Source of the DNA: Porodaedalea pini
Taxonomy: Eukaryota; Basidiomycota; Agaricomycetes; Hymenochaetales; Hymenochaetaceae
Direction of reading: 5' to 3'
Assembly: GCA_002794775.1 (NCBI GenBank)
Contig: NBAY01000006.1
Location: 434,001 to 498,000 of the forward strand
DNA length: 64,000 bases
The notes beneath the pieces were generated by a model. The model saw only the letters and a list, made by a program, of their open reading frames with translations, ran no database searches and had not been told where the DNA came from. Of the stretch, positions 1 to 13,664 are shown piece after piece. The translations under genes were made by a program, and so were the position numbers. How positions within the stretch are numbered: position 1 is the first letter of the stretch; the number at the start of each line of letters is the position of its first letter.

Positions 1-583
1 CTCTACCTTCCTTAAATCGAAATGAACAGTTGTCCGAAATCCCCCTTCCTTCATCCTTGTTCCAAGCAATTTGTATACGAACGTCATAAAATCTTCACAT
101 GGTGCTCTTAAATTCTACTGCAAGCAAGCAAGTTATGTATAACGCCATTCGAATTCGTTTTTCTTCGTCATGTCCACAAGCTATATAAGAAAGAATTCGA
201 GTGTCCCGTCCGATAACCCACTTATAAAAAAAGAGCAACAAAACCAAGAGAAGAAGTAGGAGGGAAGGAGCGTGATTGCGTCTACAATACGATGATTACA
301 GATTGAGGGATGGTTGGACTATGCTAATGATGTATGGGAGGAGTGAGACGATATGCATCGAGCGTGGGCGGATGGTCTAGGAATGAGTTGAGGCCCGCGC
401 AACGAGAGTCCATAACAAAAAGCGTTTTAATAGAGTACCGCAACAGGCCCGGCGCCCAAAGGTATGAATACGAAAGAAAGGAGTTTGGTCCTCATTAGGC
501 GGCACAGAAACAGAGTGATGACGAGAAAAAAACACACACACGAATGTCCGGAAAGAGGGGATAAAAACTAGAAAGAGTAGATA
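1..583. other. Non-coding 3' flank of the glucan synthase gene
   Basis: This stretch lies downstream of the stop codon of the glucan synthase gene on the minus strand and up to the window edge. I see no ORF with family resemblance, no splice-signal pattern and no repeat. It probably holds the 3' UTR and polyadenylation region of that gene. Confidence 0.5.
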
Positions 584-3500
584 CTATGGTCGTGAAAGCT
601 GCTCCTTGCGGTAGAACCAGAAGTAGCCGATGACGATGACGATCTGGCAGATGAGCGCGATCCAGAACGACGGATTCGCTATCGGGCTGCCCTTCAATCC
701 GTCGTCAAAGTCCCAAGTGCCGACGTCCGGGAACACGTTGCCCGGCCCAATCCTGTTAGGCGCCGACGCGCGCGCAACCATGACGCAGATAGAGCCGATG
801 ATTTGTGCGAATGCGAGCGTGGCGCAGACGTGAAGACGGGAGAGAGTCTGGAGAAGGATCATCCCCAACCCCACACCCTGAATGGCGTCCAACACACCCA
901 ACCAGAGCCAGAGCGAGATGCCGAGGTAAGAGCCGGACTTCCCTGCCCAAGGGAGGTAGTAGGCAACTGACGAAGTACCCCACAACATCTGTGCCCAACG
1001 CGGCGCTCCCAGACCAACAGCGAAGACAGGCAGCAACCATGTGTGCGTCTTGCTGAAATACGTTAGGATCCACATAAGCGCACCCCACACGAAGATAAAG
1101 AACGCGATGATGAGCAGGAGCGTCGCCCACTTCGGGATCGGCACGGACCACAGGAACGACCAGTTGCGACCGTAGGGTCCACTGAGCCAGTAATCACGCA
1201 GGATTTCGGAGGCGAGGAACCACAACACGAGCTTGCGACGGAAAAGCGTCTTCATAAAGTTCGGTACTTTGGGAGGGACCTGGTGGTAGTACTCCGGAAG
1301 GCCAAAGAGGAGGAGATACGCGAAGACCAAGCTCATTACGGCGAGCGGCCACAAAATAAGGACGATCCACCACGGCGGGGCGGAAGATGAGGAGCCATTG
1401 AGCTCATGGCCCCAATACCACAAAGCCGCCACCCAGATCTGCTGCGAACCCTGCACGACGCAAGCACGGAATGTCCAAACTTCAGTTGCTGCACCAGCCT
1501 CTTCGCCGAAATTCAGACCGAAGAACAAGAACCCTGCTGAGGAAGCAACAGCGTACGACCATGTCGCGGCACTCTGCAAGGCAAACTCGGACTTGTGGAA
1601 AACCGAAGACACGGCGGGTAAGCCGATAAGGAAGAATGCAATACCATAGAAGATCCACGGTGCCGACAACACATAGACAGAGGGCTTGAGACGGAAGAGC
1701 GTGTACCACACTGCCGAAGACGCGAGGAAGACTCCACCGAGGACGTACAGCTGAAGATCCGTCTGGTAGTTCTGGCCAGACAAGAGCGTAATCTGGAAAC
1801 TCGTCGCACCCAGCATTTGAGCGATGGCGATGATGATGGTGTAAAGTGGCCAGCCTCCAATCTGGCGCGATAATGCGACTTGCAAGCGCGTCATAACAAC
1901 CTCGCCCTTCTCATTTGGAAGGGCTCCGCTGTACTCTTCCGTGTTGAAGCCGCCATTGAGGTGAGCAGAGCTAGGCGCAGAAGAGTAACCGCCCGGAGAG
2001 TGCGGTTGTGATGGGTCATACATCGAGCTCGTGCCCCAGACTGACTCGCGTGCCGATGATCGAATGCTGATAGCGCTCGACAGCTTATCCTTCCGTACCT
2101 TATCAAAGAAGGCCTCTTCACTCTTCTGCAAGTAGCGCTCGATCGATAGATCTCCCTTCGAGTTCTCGGAAGACAGATTCTGGAGCTTCTGAATGAACTC
2201 CTGAGCAACTTCCCCATCCGCATCGGTAAACTGGATAGATTGTGTATCAGTATCAAATAGCTGCGAAAATCCCGAGAAAACAGCTTACCGAAGCGATAGC
2301 CTTGTTGAGCGGGGAGTTCGCCTTTTCATCGACAATCGAGGCAATAGAGTCTCGCGACGAGTTTCGCGAGTGTTCGCCGAACGGTCTCTTCGGCGCCGCC
2401 TCATCCAAGAACGGATCCGGTGCGTTTTTCTGGTCCTTCGCGATCGTCTTGTTCGCTTTTGCCAAGAAGTTGTCAAAGCCTCCGCCCTCAGAAGGCGTAC
2501 CGACAGTACTCGCGACGCGCGAGCGGGCAGTCGAGAAGTAATCTTCACTATCCGAAGCCTCTGAGCCCACCGAGCCGTGCCGTCCGTGCTCGTCGAAGCG
2601 CGGCGGTGCAGCAAGAAGGTGCTGTTCATGCGGCGCAAGTGTCGATTGGCTGCTCCATTGTCCAGGAGAGTTCGGGCCTCCAGGCGAAACCGGCACGCTC
2701 GACAATCTCGAGCTTTCCATCATGCTCCGTGTGTCCCATTGCGGCTGAGTCGGCTCAGCCTGGTGTACAGGATCCCAGTCATCATGATCCAGATGAGCGA
2801 CCTGAGGTTCGTGCGCCGCATCGCCGTCTGATGGCCTCCATGCGTTATGACCCGCGACATGCCTGCTTGTGTTAATACTACGCTTGTGGAAGTCCTCCAT
2901 GCGCTGACGCCATTCGACGACGGGGAAGCGCTGGACCGCAGAGCGGGCACGCAAAAGCGCGCGTTCTTCTTCCGTCGACTTGAGAGCCATTTTGATCGTT
3001 TTCGACAGCTGTGAAAGCATGTGCGCCGTAGACGTCGATTCAACCGGGAACCACTGCATTATATACACATTAGAAAACATTCAAAAAAAAAAGAGAGATA
3101 GAAATTAGCGAGTCACTCACCCAACCAGGCATGAGACCCAGACCACCGAGACGAGAACCGACGCCAAGAGCACCTTTACGACCGAACTCGACAGCGACAA
3201 GACCGAAAGGCTCATCACGAGACGGGATGAGCGCAAAGTCTGCACCACTGAACAGATAGGCTGGAAGAGCCGTAAACTCCGGCTTCGAGAAGACACGATC
3301 CGGGTACAGTTCCATGAGACGAGCGAGCTTCTCAGCGGCAAATCGTCCATAAAGATCGATGACGGGGCCAACAGCGATGAGCTGGATCGAAGGTCGCTTC
3401 TCCAATCTGAGGACGAAAAAAAAATCACTAAAACGCGCAAACCATCAAACAAACATGCAAAGACTTACAAAGAAGGCATGGCGTCTGCAATAAGATCAAC

Positions 3501-6500
3501 ACCCTTCTGCTTCGACCAACGACCAACGAACACAAAGAGATCAGACTTCGGGTCCTGCTTAATACCAGCCCACTCTTGTGCCTGCCGCTTGTACTCCGGT
3601 CGCTTCGCTTCCGCCTCAACATCGATGCCGATCTCCTTGATAGCAACCGGACTCTCGTCGAGCGCTGCGATATCCGTCGGATCCGGGTTCGGGAGCGAGT
3701 CGACGTGCTTGAGGGTCCACAGAGCAGGATATCGCGCCCAACTGCGCTTCCCGTATTTATCCGACACACCAGCGACGCCGACCGACTTTTGGTGCACGCT
3801 GATGAACGACGCCGCAGCGTGCAGCAAGTTAAACGTGTTTCCGAACTGCACGTACTTCGTGCAGTGCTCCTTGCTGATATTGAACGCCGAACAGACCTCC
3901 TTCATCTCCTCCTTCGTGCGGAGCGGCCACAGGCCCTGGAACTCGGCGTTGTGCAGCGAGAGACACACCGGCAGCACCTTCGGGAGCAGGTAGATCGGAG
4001 CCAGCGCGCCGTGGTAGTCGTTTACGTGGTAGATGTCGATCTGCGGGTAGCGCCGCACCGTCGCCGCGATCGCCTGGTTCCACGTCGAGTAGAAGATCGC
4101 CGAGCTCAGGTCGTCCATGCGCGCCGGGTACGGGTCTGCCTTCGTCTGCGCGCGGAACACCGGGCTGTCGAGGATGACGTACGTGATATTGTCGAGGACG
4201 TGCGTCTCGACCTCAATGAGGTAAGGCTCGCCGAAAATGATGACCTCGATGGGCTCCGCGGGGTCGCCGGGCGGGTACTCCAAGTCCTTGACCTTGGGCA
4301 CAATCCAGATGAGATCGACATCCGACATCGCTTTGCCCATGAGACTCGACATGACACCAAGACCGCCAATCTTGACCTTGAGTTTCCAATCCATGATCTC
4401 GTACTCGAGCGTCGCAATGAGACAGCAACGGCGCTTATTCTTGTCCTCAGGCCATCCAATGAGCTCGCCAGTATACGTGAGCCCAGCGTGACCGTGCTGC
4501 TTCTCCGACGCACCGTCCTTGACGTCCGCACTCGACTTATTTCCGAGCGAGCCGAGAATGGGGAAATAGTTGGAATGCGACGGCTTGTTCGGCTTGAGAC
4601 CCCATTTATTGTACTTGATCCCATAGAAGCTCCACATGAAGATGAGCACCGCGAGCGTCGCAGTGATAACCGGAATCGAGAGCAACAGAGCATATAAGAT
4701 CGCCGCAACAGAGCTCTCGCCCTTCGGCTCGAGCGACCACGCTAGCGTCTCATCGTTCACGATGAGCTTCCACGCCAGATGCGGCTTCGGCGGCCCGCTC
4801 ATGTTCAGGTAGTTCGGTGCGACGGAGTTCGGCGGAAGGCGGTCCATGATGCCATCGCCGTCCGTGTCGCCGTAAAAGAAGTCATCGAAACCGTAGACGT
4901 TCAGCTGGATATATGCGGGCCAGGTCGTCATGATGTCAAGCTCCCATGTGCTATCCGTCGTCTGCTTTAGCAGAGAAGTGATACCAGAGTCGTAACCCCA
5001 TGTGTTGAAAGGTCCACGAGCGAGGAATTGCGGAACACGTCGCTTGAAGCCGTAGTCATTGTCCGCGTGTACAACTTGATATGTAGTCGCAGCAGCTTCA
5101 GACCAGTCTGCATAATTTAAACAGTATTGATCAGTAAGAATAACAAAGGAAAGAAAGAAAGAAGACAAAAAAAACTCTTACACTGGACGATGACGTGCTG
5201 GCCATCCCACCAGTTCAAAGTACTATCCTCAAAGAACGTCTTATTATCAATAGTCGTCGTAGCCTCCCAGTCCGTCCAGTCCGTCCAGCTCTGCGCAAAG
5301 TCTACCGAGTACCTGAACTTCTCCGCGCCGATCGCCTTGTGCGTGAACGTGTACGAGCTATTGCCGCTATTATACGTGAACGCGCTGCTATCATAGTCGT
5401 TAACAGGGAACACCATAACGTTGTCGGCCGTGCCTTTGCGCAGGAGCAATTGGTCCTTCGCGCCCGTTGTCACTCCGCCACTCGACGCGGGGTTGTCCAG
5501 CGTCAGCACGATGATGCCGTCCGGCACATTCGTCAGCGTCGCGTTCCACGACCACGAGCTCGTCCCCGAGCCGCTGATCGTCGGCGGGTCCGGGTTCGGC
5601 AGCGCCCCGCACTGCACGTTCGTCACCGACGGCGTCGAGCCCGTCCCGGAGCTCGACATGTTCAGCGACAGCGCGCTCGTCACGCCGTCGCAGCTCATCT
5701 CCACATTGAACTCCAGCCGGATGTCAATCATCGTCGAATTGTCGTCGCCGTCGACCGTCAGCAGACGCGCGTCGTGCCCCGGCGAGAACTTGGTCAGCAT
5801 CGGCGGGACGGCAACCCAGTTCTCCTCTGGCACGAAGAGCTTGAACGAGAATGGATCCATCGTGATTGACTCCAAACACCCAGTGTACGGCGCGTTCCCA
5901 TCGTTGAAGAACGAAGACTGACTCTGAACGAGCGTGTACGACTCGAAGGGATAGAACAGATTCTTGATGGTCTTGTCCGAGGTGTAGGGCGTGCTGATCC
6001 ATGACGAACTGTTACAGTCAAACGAGTATGACTGCGTCATGTTCTCGTTCGTGTACAACATCCACACATCAGCAGTATAGTTCGAGCCCGAAAGTGTCTG
6101 CGCATTCGGAATACCAGCACGCGACGCGGTCCACAAACCAAGTTCCGTCTCCGTCTGGTTCGAACCCGATAGGAGCTCGAAGTGCGTCCAGTTACCGCGC
6201 TGCACGAGATCTAGTCCATCTGTCAGCGCTGCATACTGTTCGCGCATGTAGTAGAACTGCTTAAAGAGCCTGCGCGACTCGGCCGTCGGATCGAAGCGGT
6301 CAAGCGACTCTGAGTCGTCCATGCAAGCCGTGAGTGCTCTCTGGAGCGGGAAACCGTAGAACTGGTCAGAACCGAGCTTGTAGCATCCATGCCGCTGCCA
6401 TGCTTTGTTGGCAGGCATAGCTTGACGACTGAAGTTTTTTTTTATGAGATACGATCATAAATAAATAGACACAAAAGTCGCTTACCCATACAGATAGTTG

Positions 6501-8113
6501 CTTGCGCCGTTATCATAGATAGCAAACGCCTGCTCCTCGCCGTAGTACAGAAGCGGGATACCCGGGATGAGGAGCGACGTGATGAACGTCGCGAGCGCAC
6601 TCTTCTGTGTGCCATTCACCAAGCTAGGCCAGCGGAAGATATCAAAGTTGCTCGTCCCGAGCATGTGCCGCGGGTCAGTGATGTTCGTGGATGGGTTCAA
6701 AAAGTCATTATACACGAATACCTGGTTCCACGCATCGACAAAGTTGACCTCAACATCGTCCGCAACCTGCAGGTTTCCGTCCATACCGAGGAAGCGCTCG
6801 AGCCCGCGGTAGAACGAATAATGGAAACACGCGCCGTCAAGCCCGTTGTGGCCGTAGTCGCGCAGAAAGTACTGGTCGTCCGATGCGCTGATGTTGTAGA
6901 TCGTCGCGAGGTCCGGGTTCGGCAGATTCTGCGGCGTGCGCCCGCGGCCAAAGTAGAGCGAGCCAAACGTGTTCCCGCCGGTGACCTCGCCCGTGATGAG
7001 GAAGTTCGTCTTCCCGACGCCCGCGGCGCACTTGCGCGCGGCGGTCGTCCAGCTCGCGAGCGCGTCGAGCGTCACCTGCGTCGACTTGTCGATCCGGATC
7101 GCGTCGATGTCGAGCGCGGTAATAACCATGCACACGAACGTCTGCAGCCGCGGCATCACGTCCGGTTTCCACTCACGCAGACGGTCCTGCACGCTCGCAA
7201 ATTTCGTCAGCTGGCGCTGCCAGTCCGGGTGCACACCGAAGGCCTCGAGGTCACCGTATTGGTCAAAGTCGCTCTCCAGGCAGCCGTCCGTCGAAATAGT
7301 GAGCTCTGTACCGTTTTCCCACCAGAACTGAGGCATTACGCAGGATGTGTTGCGCGCATTGTTGATAGTGAAATCCTTGTAGATTTCAAAGTCCCAAGGC
7401 GTGAACGAAGGCTTTTTCCAGACGGCATCATACTCATCCAGCGAAAAGGGCGTAGACTCGTTGAGATGCCTAAAAACAAAACGAGATTAATATGAAGCCT
7501 CTCCTACCACGCTCTTTTTTTCCTTTCTGACGTACCCCGCGAAGCCGATCATGTCACCCATAGTACCGACGGTAAAGTCCATCATGATATACATGTTCCG
7601 CGAGTGGATTACGTCGATAAAACTGACCCAGTCGTCAATAGTGCCCCAATGGGGGTCGAGGGTGGTGAAATCAAGCGGAGAGTAGGAGTCTGCCTGCCAA
7701 GGCATGTTCAAAAACGCCGTACCAGCAATGTAAATACCACGGATGCCCATGCCCTGAAGGTAGTCAAGCTTATTCTGCAAGCCCTTGATATCGCCGCCAA
7801 ACCGCATCTGCGTCTCGTGCCAGTCGTGCTCGTACATGAGCCCGAAAAAGTTGTTGTTCGTCGGGTCGCCGTCGGCGAACTTGTCGAGCAGGATCGTGTA
7901 GAATGGCAGCGCGCGCCAGTTTGTCGGCGAGGGCGTGTAGGTGGTGTTTGAGCGCGTGGTCGAGTACTGAGTCGGGTCGGTCGCGCCCTGGTTCTTGTTG
8001 AGGTTCCATGCTTCGTACGTCGCGTTGTACGGTGCGGCGGCGACGAGTGCGAGAGCCGCGAGGCCGGCAGCGGCGCCGGCGAGAAGGCGTCTGCCCCTCG
8101 AGAAGCAGGTCAT
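584..8113 (-). CDS. AGS1: Cell-wall alpha-1,3-glucan synthase
   Basis: Seven exons, complement(join(584..2230, 2289..3053, 3121..3406, 3469..5107, 5182..6428, 6486..7469, 7536..8113)), sum to 7,146 nt (2,381 residues), close to the usual ~2,400 of fungal Ags/Mok proteins; all phases close. The first residues form a signal peptide. Residues ~40-520 are an extracellular GH13 alpha-amylase-like domain with the DAIRID nucleophile motif near residue 320. A single membrane span at ~1,070-1,100 is followed by an intracellular GT5 (starch/glycogen synthase-like) domain opening with [11 protein letters not shown] near 1,184 and including [12 protein letters not shown]. The last ~450 residues carry many hydrophobic membrane segments. 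This three-part layout is diagnostic for enzymes that make cell-wall alpha-1,3-glucan at the plasma membrane from UDP-glucose. The start ATG is the only one placed before the signal peptide. No linked alpha-amylase gene (as in the ascomycete ags-amy pair) is seen beside it. Confidence 0.96.
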
Positions 8114-11100
8114 CGCGGCGGAGGACGAGTCAGAGGGTGGCTACCAAAAAAAAAGGAAAGGCTGCAGGAGTAATTTGGCAGGTAGAGAGAAAAAGAAGAG
8201 CAGGTGGCAGAGAGGGGGAGAGGAGACGAGGACTGGGCGGGGTCGGTGTGACGGGGCGTTAATGTACCTGGCAGCACGACAGGGTCGGTAGTGGTCGGCT
8301 TGGCGGAAGTGGAGTGTTGGGGGACGTCGGGGAGGGCTGATGCCTTGTCGTCGTCGTCGGCAGGGTGGGTTACGGCGAGGACAGCGGGCGTCGACAGCGG
8401 GCGGGGGATGAGTGGGTGTGTAAGAGAAGGAAAGGGAGAAAGAGGAAGGAGGAAATGTCGGCAAAACTGAATTGAATTGTTTACTTATCGCGGTCCCAGC
8501 ATGCCGTCTCGCTTCGCTTATTTTTGTATGCAGCGCATTCCGGGGTCATTAATGGTACTAGAGCTAGAATACATGTTGACAAATATCAATGTTGCCCCTT
8601 TGGATATTTCTCCAAAAGTCCACAAAGCGCAGATCAAAACTGACCTGCTGATCGACGTGCGTTCGCCTTCTCTCACGCCAGCACCGGCGCTAAGCGTCAT
8701 CCCAAGGCACACGAGTCCTCATCTTCCAGCACGTTTATAGACAAGGAGTGTGACAGGAAACGCCGGGACCCCGGAAAGTAAATGCAGGAGGTTTCAAATA
8801 CTGCTCGAAACGAGTTACGAACCCTGATTGGCGTACAGCATTCACGCGTCTTCGCCCCTTCTGGTAGTCCCGTTGCCGCGAATCCCACTCTCCCACACTC
8901 GTTCCTGACGCAGACTCCGGGTCTGGACCGAGGACGTCGATCTTCCGCCCAATATAAATATATATGTATTTCCACTAACTTTTGCACGTTTGGAGGCATG
9001 GAATAAAAGACACGCGTACGACGATCCAGGCTCACCGCGCGGCGGCATCCTGTCTTCTTCTCGCCTAGAACTCACACCGGGCGGCATCGATCCCGCACAC
9101 GCCGGAATCGGAGCAGTCCAAGCCATTCGAATTTCCAATTCGGCACCCACGCATACGCTCTCGAACCTTCGTTCCCCGACGCCTCTCGGCATATTCGGCC
9201 TCCTCTACGTACGGATGCAGGTTCATGGAGTAAACTATTAACTAAGCGTCATATGCTGATACACAAGCGTTGGATTCCCGACTTTTGGTTCCGGCTCCGT
9301 CGCGATAGGGAGGCACGGCCATCCTAAGCCGTCTCCAGAAACCACTGCAAGTCGAGCGACCGCGCCACCGCGCCTCCATCCCTCCGTCTCCAACAACTAC
9401 ACCGACTGTGGTTACGGATCTGGATGTCAACGCCCAGCCAGGTCCTGAACTATAACCACCACGTTGCGGCGGGTCAATCATGACTCGACTTTCGGATGTA
9501 CGACTCACTGTGCGATCGGAGTCACCGTAGCCTTACCGATGCCATGACAAACTCGCCAAGACAGCTTGCTGCCCTTTCTGAATAACCACTCCCTTCGGCC
9601 CAACTTTCTCCCTCCCGTTGCTATTCTCAACTCCAACCGCACCTGCTCCTCACCGCCTCATCTCCCTTCTCATTCCTATCCCATCATTCCAGAAACATCC
9701 TGACTCCCACCCCCAATCTCCCCGCAAATCTTACCCGCACGTTCAATCAATCAACCAACCAAGCAACCAAGCAACCATCACCCAATCCTTCTTGCACAGA
9801 TACATATCCTAGGCTTGCCCTTGTTTTCCTGTCCTTCTGATTCGTGATTTTCTTCTCGAATCGAACGGATGCATGTCTGTTGCCGGACGTTGTTACAATA
9901 TTAATGTTGGTGCGGAACATCAGCGTCAGCATCAACATCAACATCAACATCAATATCAACATCAAAGTCAACAAAGTGCGCCATACGTACTATTCATATT
10001 CATATTCATACCAACACCTTATCCCTCGTGTTCTTCTCCATTCATCGGACTTTAGGTGAGCGTGAATGGAGTAGAAGTACGTAGGTAGGAACGCACAGAT
10101 TAAAAGGGGCGAGCGGCTTGTTGTATGTGTGTGTGGTCCCTTCTGATTGAATTAATGTTTTGAGTTCCTGTCTTGGATGGTCCCTTTGGATCCGAATCCG
10201 AATCCAAATCTCTAACTCCAAACAACAAGCTTAAGGACGTTCTGGGTACAACAACCGCCGCGCGCGAATCATGATCACGAACAACCGCGTCCGCGTCCGC
10301 GTCTGGTCTGGTCTGAAATACAACTCTAATTCTACACGAAAGCGCTCAGGCTGATATCAGAGGCGGAGGCAGCAGCAGCAGCATCGAAGATCAATCTCAT
10401 TCATACTGCCAGGAGCCAATATTAATCGCCAGTGGCAGCCGCCCTAACCTCAGACCATGTGCATATCATCCTTCATCCCGTATCCCTCATCCCACTTCCT
10501 CATCTCGCACCCCTCATCCCTCACTCTCCATCCTTCTTTATCCTTTACGTATCTCACTCGCTCTCTCTTCCTTTTTGATAGCGGTCGCGCGAAATCACCG
10601 ATACCGATACCGATATCGACGACGTCAATTACTCACGACGTCAAGGACAACGGCAAGGCAAAAGGGGGCAGGGTAAAGGACAACAACGGCAAAAGGCAAC
10701 TGCAACTGCAAAGGCCATATCAATGATCCCAACCCGATCAAACTACCTACCTGTGAGCATGGATACGCTGACGTGCGTGGCAAACACACAGGTATGTAGG
10801 TCCGAGATACCGACTCCCAAGCTATCAGCTCTTCAAAGCGCAATACATGCATTATCAAAAGCCTGCCACATGCATACCGTGACAGTGTATATGCCTAGCT
10901 AGCTGACTAACGCATGGGCGACATCGTCTCGTTTGTCTCGCTTCGTCCACAGAAGAAGGTGCCAATTCTTTATTCCTCCCGAGTCCGATGCCTGCGGACG
11001 ATTTTGGAGGCATCATCTGCTACGAGACCGTCGTGCGCAATATTGACGCTTGGGTTTGTTTTCGGCGGCCAGGTTTTCTTTGATGATTCGAGGGGGCGAT

Positions 11101-11697
11101 AGATGAGCTCGTAATTAGCACAGAAAAAGCTGCGAGTTTATATGACTCTATCAAACTTCAAAGTGCTGAGTGAGTTGAGACGAGTATGGTTTATCCAGAG
11201 GATGCAGCACCACGCGAAGTCTGGTCGTGGTCAGGCATCGCGTTGCGGACTTTGAAAATTTATGTCGCGCGTCGCGTCCTCCAGAAGCGGTTCCCTCCGA
11301 GTCTTCAACCAACATGGACGCTGTTCTGGATCTGACGTGGACCAAAATTGCATTTAACAATCGCAGCTAGGCTTCTGCATTATTTTTCCATTAGCTCTTT
11401 GGTGTCGTTCCAACGAAACCAGGTTTGCAAAAAAATGCTGCTGCTCTAGCCCCTCACTTTGACCATCTGCAACTTGAATGCTCGTGTGGAAGCAAATCAT
11501 GTCATTCTGTACCATCGATTGAAGGTACATGTTGTCACTATTTACTCATTGTAGGTCCTTTCGTAAACTAAAATATCTATTAGGAGCTTCTTCCTCGAAT
11601 AGCTCTCTGCCCTCTATTTCGCCTGAAGGACGGCTGCTTCTAATATCACTTAATCACATCATTCACCGGCTTCGTTTCCCTCTTCCGCATGACAAGC
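8114..11697. other. 3.6-kb non-coding region upstream of the glucan synthase
   Basis: Between the glucan synthase start codon (8,113) and the MATE stop codon (11,698) I find no ORF with family similarity or coherent splicing. The stretch has purine-rich tracts (8,140-8,460), pyrimidine-rich tracts (9,590-9,740 and 10,480-10,570), and short tandem repeats near 9,920-9,972, 10,290 and 10,600. It presumably contains the long promoter/5' UTR of the glucan synthase and the 3' UTR of the MATE gene. A non-coding RNA cannot be excluded. Confidence 0.5.
9921..9972. repeat. Imperfect CATCAA hexamer microsatellite
   Basis: The unit CATCAA is repeated about seven times with a few substitutions (CGTCAG, TATCAA, AAGTCA). 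Both strands can be read open through it, which produces spurious His/Gln- or Leu/Met-rich ORFs. It lies in the non-coding stretch upstream of the glucan synthase. Confidence 0.85.
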
Positions 11698-13664
11698 TCA
11701 TGTCTCCGTTTTCGCAGCGTCGTCCTCACGATTTCGTTCAATGCCGCGCCGTACCTCTTTCTCCCAGTCGGTCCCGCGCCAGACGACAGCATATAATCCG
11801 AGGCCAACGATGAAAAGAGCAACAACTTGGCCTATGGAAGGTTACTAACTGTCAGAGACGAGCTTCAGACTGGGACAGCCTTGAAGCGACTTTTTCACTT
11901 ACCAACCCATAGACCTTGAAGACCCATGTGCGTGCGCGGACTGAAAGCGAGCCCGATGCCCATGGGTAACGCGAGGACATAATAGGCGCCAAGGTTGAAT
12001 AATGCACCGAGGTGCTGACGACCTGTTGGTATATAAGCCCCCCTCGTGCTTCTACTGTATATGCATAGTCTGGTGCAGAATCGTACCCTGTCCTCGTAAA
12101 ACGCCTCCACACGAGCCCGCTAAACCGTCCGCGACCTATCATTTCTCAAGATCGTGTCCTACCTAGTGGGCGGGTGGCGTACCTGGAACGAAGCGACCAG
12201 TGGCATCACCTTGCTCACCAACCGCACGACCTCCTCGTCATCGCTGAAGATGTAGCCGTAGACGTCTTTGGTGGCGAGCATGGCGCCCATTACGAGTGCC
12301 CCGACTAGTGCGCTCAGCGACGCGGCTGCATGTCCTGCGTGCTTAGCGCCCACAGCAGAACGTGCGCCTATGAGGTTACCGACCCGGGCGGAGGCCGCGA
12401 CGCCAATGCCGAATGGCAGCGTATTGAGGACTACCGGCAGCGATGAAAGAGCACTTCAGTAGGTCCGGTCGTGGTGTGAATGTGGAGTCCAAACTCACTT
12501 TGGTCGGTCGTCATGATGACAGACTGCGCGGCAAGCGACAGCGCTCCGAGCCTTCCTGCTGCGAGAGCGACAATCTCAAAGGCCGCCCTGTTCGTTTCCG
12601 TGAGCGAGATGCTTGCAAATTTCAGCGGCGAGCAGCGTACCATTCCGTTCCGACCATCAATATTCCAGGCAGGGCGAGCTTGAGGAATCTCCAAATCCCT
12701 GAGCGATCGAGCGCTTCCCGCAAGCGCAAGCCTCCCCAGGTCTCGTTCTGCCTGTGCTGTGGGGAAAGCACAGTCAGGATGACAAGGATAGTGAAGGCGA
12801 GCCAGTACGACATGGAGAGAGCAAGCGGGGAGCCGAGCAGACGAAGGGACGTGTGATGCACGAGGACTACATTGAGCGCAAGGTTGACCGGGGAGACAAT
12901 AACAAGCGCAAGCGTTGAGAGGCGCATTATGCCTATGCCACCATAAGTGAGTTTTTCATCACTCTCTTTCAGGGCAGAGGAGTCAGCTACCTTGACATTG
13001 AAGATACTTCTTCAAGCTTTCGAATGCTACATATCCTGGCGCACCGATAATTAACACTCGAAGCACGCTCTGCACGTCGCTGCTAAGGCGCCCATCCTGT
13101 CCGAGTGCTAGAAGGACTGGTTCGATAAACGCCCATAGCACGCCTACCGGGATCAGAAGCGCCCACAGTACGATAAGGCAGCGCTGAAAGTGAAGCGAGA
13201 CATCTGAGGCCCTTGTCCCGCCCGTGAATGCTTGGGAGCCAAACGTGTCGAGCGCGGTTGTTCCTCCGAGCGCGACACACCAGCCTATAACATCGAGTCT
13301 TCGTTGTGGGATCAAAAGACTCTTTTCAGTGTTGAAAGCAAAATGGACTCGCCTGTGACGAAGGCAAGCATGTAGGAGAATGCAGTCGCGGACAGTTCAT
13401 CTGGCCCAAGCCTACCGGCAACGAGCACGGCAACTGTCTGAATTGAATTCTGTAGGATGTATGAGAGGATGACTGAACAAGGGTAAGCATATTCATGGAT
13501 CATATTCGAGACCAGGGGACTCAGGACGGACCTGGAACAGAGTCGATGAACAGAGATATCACTAATCTTGCGTTGAAGTCACTATTCACTACGATGCTCC
13601 GCTCCGTCGAGATTTCGTCTGAATCAACTCCAGAACGCAGCGATAGTAGCGGGTCCGTCTCCAT
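11698..13664 (-). CDS. MATE family multidrug/toxin efflux transporter
   Basis: Nine exons, complement(join(11698..11831, 11903..12022, 12087..12135, 12183..12430, 12499..12587, 12641..12932, 12991..13284, 13353..13472, 13532..13664)), give 1,479 nt (492 residues), typical for eukaryotic MATE antiporters. Family signatures include [13 protein letters not shown] in the first span, [40 protein letters not shown] and [18 protein letters not shown]; about twelve hydrophobic segments are predicted. MATE proteins export organic cations or drugs in exchange for H+ or Na+, in fungi at the plasma membrane or vacuole; the substrate here is unknown. The intron 13,285-13,352 must use a GC donor (GCGAGT) to restore the conserved [12 protein letters not shown] junction. 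Most exon boundaries are fixed by phase plus conserved sequence. Confidence 0.92.

Noticed and set aside
3576..4697. Long plus-strand ORF (373 codons) within the glucan synthase
   Set aside because: It is the antisense shadow of exon 4, whose GT5 motifs on the minus strand are unmistakable; its Arg/Val-rich composition is typical of a reverse-complement artefact.
9747..9974. Met/Leu/Thr-rich and His/Gln-rich ORFs at the CATCAA repeat
   Set aside because: They arise only from the hexamer microsatellite; there is no start context, splice pattern or similarity outside it.
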